A DNA stretch of 64,000 nucleotides from Halorutilus salinus. Lineage in GTDB: Archaea > Halobacteriota > Halobacteria > Halobacteriales > Halorutilaceae. Numbering within the stretch: position 1 is the stretch's first letter; every line of letters starts with the position of its first letter. The notes beneath the pieces were generated by a model, which worked only from the letters and a program-made list of their open reading frames with translations, was not told the origin of the DNA and did no database searches. A program made the translations under genes and the position numbers. The DNA lies in assembly GCF_026242195.1 (NCBI RefSeq), contig NZ_RKLV01000001.1, forward strand, positions 248,001 through 312,000, given 5' to 3'. Shown here piece by piece: positions 61,225 to 64,000 of the stretch.

Positions 61225-62601
61225 ATGTTGATGCAAACTATCGAACCGGCTCTGTCCGCCGTCGTCGACAGCCTCGCGTACACCGTTCCTCTGTCGGTTC
61301 CGGGTGTCGAGGACATAACCTCCTTCGTCTCAGGTCTCAACCTACGTCTCCTCCTCATACCTCCTATCACGGGTATCATCGGCTACATCACCAACTGGGT
61401 CGGTATACGTCTGATGTTCAACCCTATAGAGTTCCGCGGGTTCAAGGTACCCGGAATGGATCAGATCTCGCAGTTCATGCCGCGGAAGATACAGCAGATA
61501 CCCGGTATGATGGAGGGGAAGTTCGGATGGCAGGGTATCGTCCCCTCGCGCGCCGCCAAGATGGGTAGTATAGCCTACGACAACAGCGTTGAGAAGGTGG
61601 CGAGTCAGCGTGAGTTCTACGAGCAGTTCGATCCGGATGTCGTCGCCCAGTACGTCGTTCAGGAGGGGAGGGAGGATATACACTCCCTCGTAGACGACAT
61701 ACTCAGAACCGAGTACCCCGACCTGTGGGACGAAGCACCCGAATCCGTCAAACGCGTGATACACGAACACACACAGTCGCGTCTGCCCGAGATCTCCAGC
61801 CGTCTTTTCGAGAAGACGGGTAAGAACATAAACGAGCTGATGAACGTCAAGATGATGATAATCAACCATCTCGAAGCCAACCCCAAGCTTCTCAACAGGA
61901 TGTTTCTGGAGGTCGGTGACAGGGAACTCAAGTTCCTCATCAACTCGGGTCTCATCTTCGGTACACTTCTCGGATGTATATCCATACCGCTGTTCGTCTA
62001 TATCGACCAGTGGTGGGTTCTTCCCGTCTCAGGCGCTCTCGTCGGATATATGACCAACTTCATCGCTATCAAGGCTATATTCAACCCCGTAAACGAGTAC
62101 AAGGTCGGACCTTTCCGTATACAGGGTCTGTTTATCAAACGTCAGGACGAGAGCGTCGACAAGTACGCCTCCATCGTCGCCAAGGAGGTTCTGACCGTCG
62201 GCAACATAGCGCGCCATCTCCTGTACGGTCCTAAGTCGGACAGGACGCGTAAGATGATACGTGACTCTCTACGTCCTGAGATAGACCGTTCGGTCGGCGC
62301 GGCACAGCCGATCGTCCGCGCGACGACTGGCGATGAGAGCTACGAGGCGATGCGTGAGGCGCTCGCCACCGAACCCATAGAGTACGGCTACGAACTCCTC
62401 AAGGATCCCGAGTTCAACCGCGAAAGGAGCATACGTATGAAGGAGCTGATCGCCAAAGAGATGAAGAAGCTTCCGCCCGAAGAGTACGTCCTGATGCTAC
62501 GCCCCGCCTTCGAGGAGGACGAATGGTTGCTTATAGCGGTCGGCGCAGTCCTTGGATTCGTCGCGGGATGGATACAGCTACTCGTGGTGACCGGTCTATG
62601 A
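61225..62601 (+). CDS. DUF445 family membrane protein
   Basis: About 458 residues. Features are TGIIGYITNWVGIRLMFNPIEFRGFKVPGMDQISQFMPRKIQQIPGMM (the DUF445 signature of an amphipathic pair after TM1), a large charged region, a second copy-like GALVGYMTNFIAIKAIFNPVNEYKVGPF (about 325-352), and a C-terminal helix. The repetition of GY(I/M)TN...FNP shows an internal duplication. The start is ATG 61225 (MLMQ) or 61231; the 68-codon upstream extension is Arg-rich and unlikely. Its stop overlaps the next gene by 4 bp. The function of DUF445 is unknown. Confidence 0.82.
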   Translation: MLMQTIEPALSAVVDSLAYTVPLSVPGVEDITSFVSGLNLRLLLIPPITGIIGYITNWVGIRLMFNPIEFRGFKVPGMDQISQFMPRKIQQIPGMMEGKFGWQGIVPSRAAKMGSIAYDNSVEKVASQREFYEQFDPDVVAQYVVQEGREDIHSLVDDILRTEYPDLWDEAPESVKRVIHEHTQSRLPEISSRLFEKTGKNINELMNVKMMIINHLEANPKLLNRMFLEVGDRELKFLINSGLIFGTLLGCISIPLFVYIDQWWVLPVSGALVGYMTNFIAIKAIFNPVNEYKVGPFRIQGLFIKRQDESVDKYASIVAKEVLTVGNIARHLLYGPKSDRTRKMIRDSLRPEIDRSVGAAQPIVRATTGDESYEAMREALATEPIEYGYELLKDPEFNRERSIRMKELIAKEMKKLPPEEYVLMLRPAFEEDEWLLIAVGAVLGFVAGWIQLLVVTGL

Positions 62602-63884
62602 CCGAAGGGAACGAGGACGTGCCGACGGAAGCCGCCGACGGCGAAGGCGACGCGGACGGCGCGGAAGGCGTTGACGTGCGCGTCCGGCGCTTCGGTTCGC
62701 GCACACGGGAGTCCGAGCGGGGTTCCGGGCACGACGCCATCGACAGCGGCGCAGACCTGACGGAACGCGCACGGTCTGTCGTCGAAGCCGTCCTCGCAGG
62801 CGGTGAACCGCCGCTTGGGGACGAAGAGTCCGAGGCGCTCGTCTCCGTCGCACGGAACGCCGATACCTTTCCCGTCGCTGTCGAACCGGATCGTATCGAC
62901 GGGAGCCTTTCGGCTTTCGGCGCGGCGCTTGTCGAACCCGCGCGCGAACCGTCGGAGGTCGATGAAGCGCCGTCCTTGCTCGATGTCGTCAGGGACGCCC
63001 TGTGGGTCGCGCGTATCGCCGTCTCGACCACGCGGCGTCTCGCGGGCTACTCGCTCCGTTCGGGTGTGCGTACAGGGGCGCGTATGCTCCAAGCTGTAGG
63101 CACGTCGCGTTCGCTCGACGAGTTCCTCGCCGAGTCGCAACGCGTCGCTCTCGAAGAGATGGATCGCGTCGGCGTCGACTTCTCCGAGGAACGGAGGGCG
63201 AAGAACGGTAGGCAAGAGGGTACCGTGGATGTCACCGACCTCCGTGAGAGGGGCGAACATCTCCTCGAACTCTCGGCGGATGTCGAGTACGAGGAGTCGG
63301 TACATCCCGCGTACCCCGACATACTCGATCAGCTTTCGCCCGACGAGGCGCGTATGCTCCGTTACCTCGCTACCGAAGGACCCCAGCCCGTCGTCGATGT
63401 ACGTGACTCCGGATGGCTACCTGTCACCTCCGAACTCGTCGGTGCGGGTCTTTCGATGGTCGGCACAGAGGCGGGATGTCGGTACGAGGACAGGACACAG
63501 GCGTACCTCAACAACCTCCAACGTCTCGGACTCGTCTGGTTCTCCGACGAGCAGGTCGACGACGTACGACGTTACCAGCTCGTCGAGGCTCAGCCGAAGG
63601 TGATGGAGGCGCGCGACGAATGCACGCGTCCTAAGGTAGTACGTAGGAGCATACATCTTACGCCCTTCGGCGTCGACTTCTGCCGTTTCTGTCTCCCCCT
63701 CGGCGTTGTCTCCGACGACGCTTCGAGCGTCTACCATCCTCCTCAGGATCGTGCCAACGGAAACGGAGACGGGAACCGGGGCGACGACGAAGGCGGGTCA
63801 TTCGGCGACGGTTTGGACGACGCGGGGGAGGTGTCCAACGGCGACAGTATACGGAACCCGCATCTCGACGACCACTGGGAGTAG
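62598..63884 (+). CDS. DUF4393 (Abi-alpha)-like protein
   Basis: 428 residues. The N-terminal 40 residues and the C-terminal 50 are acidic/Gly-rich. A central helical part (about 120-200) is followed by LDQLSPDEARMLRYLATEGPQPVVDVR, YLNNLQRLGLVWFSDEQVDDVRRYQLVEAQPKVMEA and RRSIHLTPFGVDFCRFCLP. I match this to the DUF4393/Abi-alpha family, whose members include phage-abortive-infection proteins. It is coupled to the DUF445 gene by an ATGA overlap. A defence role here is not established. Confidence 0.7.
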   Translation: MTEGNEDVPTEAADGEGDADGAEGVDVRVRRFGSRTRESERGSGHDAIDSGADLTERARSVVEAVLAGGEPPLGDEESEALVSVARNADTFPVAVEPDRIDGSLSAFGAALVEPAREPSEVDEAPSLLDVVRDALWVARIAVSTTRRLAGYSLRSGVRTGARMLQAVGTSRSLDEFLAESQRVALEEMDRVGVDFSEERRAKNGRQEGTVDVTDLRERGEHLLELSADVEYEESVHPAYPDILDQLSPDEARMLRYLATEGPQPVVDVRDSGWLPVTSELVGAGLSMVGTEAGCRYEDRTQAYLNNLQRLGLVWFSDEQVDDVRRYQLVEAQPKVMEARDECTRPKVVRRSIHLTPFGVDFCRFCLPLGVVSDDASSVYHPPQDRANGNGDGNRGDDEGGSFGDGLDDAGEVSNGDSIRNPHLDDHWE

Positions 63885-63918
63885 ACAGCTTCTTGTCGCG
63901 CGCCGTCCCTGAAACCGT

Positions 63919-64000
63919 ATGGAACCCACCGTTCTCGTGACCGGCGCGGCGTCGGGTATAGGCGATGCGACGGCGCGCCTCTTCGACCGCCGTGGATGGC
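63919..64000 (+). CDS. Short-chain dehydrogenase/reductase, N-terminal fragment
   Basis: Twenty-seven residues before the right edge: MEPTVLVTGAASGIGDATARLF, the SDR cofactor motif TGxxxGIG. The catalytic Ser-Tyr-Lys lie outside the window. It is probably an NAD(P)-dependent oxidoreductase. Confidence 0.8.
   Translation, partial: MEPTVLVTGAASGIGDATARLFDRRGW

Overview
The window comes from a halophilic archaeon (class Halobacteria; genus not resolvable from sequence alone). The evidence is an acidic proteome, a GC-rich background, archaeal information-processing genes (Rpo11/RpoL, transcription factor S, archaeal ThrRS with its own N-terminal editing domain, HemK2-type methylase, FAU-1), a PGF-CTERM surface protein, an Lrp-TRASH copper regulator, and TATA elements about 26 bp before start codons (leaderless transcripts). 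Two tRNA genes are present, tRNA-Val(CAC) and tRNA-Glu(CTC). I saw no rRNA, CRISPR array or replication origin.

Layout. 0-1.6 kb: sugar-nucleotide genes and a small membrane protein; two of the promoters share a 16-bp dyad. 1.6-6.8 kb: hsp20-ubiB-ubiD run and the FAU-1 gene. 6.8-10.6 kb: S9 peptidase, then a cupin gene split by a TnpB (IS1341-type) element. 10.7-24.9 kb: housekeeping and envelope genes (endonuclease III, ThrRS, a divergent DsbA-like/DsbB-like pair, KsgA-HemK2, Rpo11, rhomboid, METTL5-like methylase, K+ channel and TrkA-N proteins). 25-28.7 kb: a 1256-residue secreted GH15-type protein with three C-terminal repeats. 28.8-40.7 kb: MsrB, a copper locus, an Mrp ATPase and a membrane Fe-S/NrfD redox module. 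The copper locus includes a fused CopB/permease gene, DUF302 and SHOCT proteins, a two-HMA copper ATPase and its divergent Lrp-TRASH regulator.

40.7-42.6 kb: an AT-richer two-gene insert (PIN-domain protein plus a 300-residue unknown) between an exact 23-bp copy of the tRNA-Val 3' end and the tRNA itself. 42.6-50 kb: HAD hydrolase, a degenerate M48-like membrane protein, a tandem winged-helix regulator, a pilin-like surface protein, TFS, a DEAD/DEAH helicase and a secreted protein. 50.3-64 kb: tRNA-Glu, an Fe-S photolyase, a DUF1611/M20/flavin-reductase operon, a coiled-coil membrane protein and an FAD oxidase (both frameshifted), a four-repeat homing-endonuclease-associated protein, a disulfide reductase/micro-gene/MBL operon, DUF445 and DUF4393 proteins, and the start of an SDR gene.

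Genes that probably work together: hsp20-ubiB-ubiD (quinone biosynthesis); the DsbA/DsbB pair (exported disulfides); the copper genes, whose two control regions share a 15-bp motif; and the Fe-S/NrfD membrane module. The strongest oddities are the in-frame CopB-permease chimera, the shared copper motif, the tRNA-Val insert, and the TnpB element, which interrupts a gene and itself carries one in-frame stop. Five genes are broken or frameshifted, so raw-read confirmation matters here.
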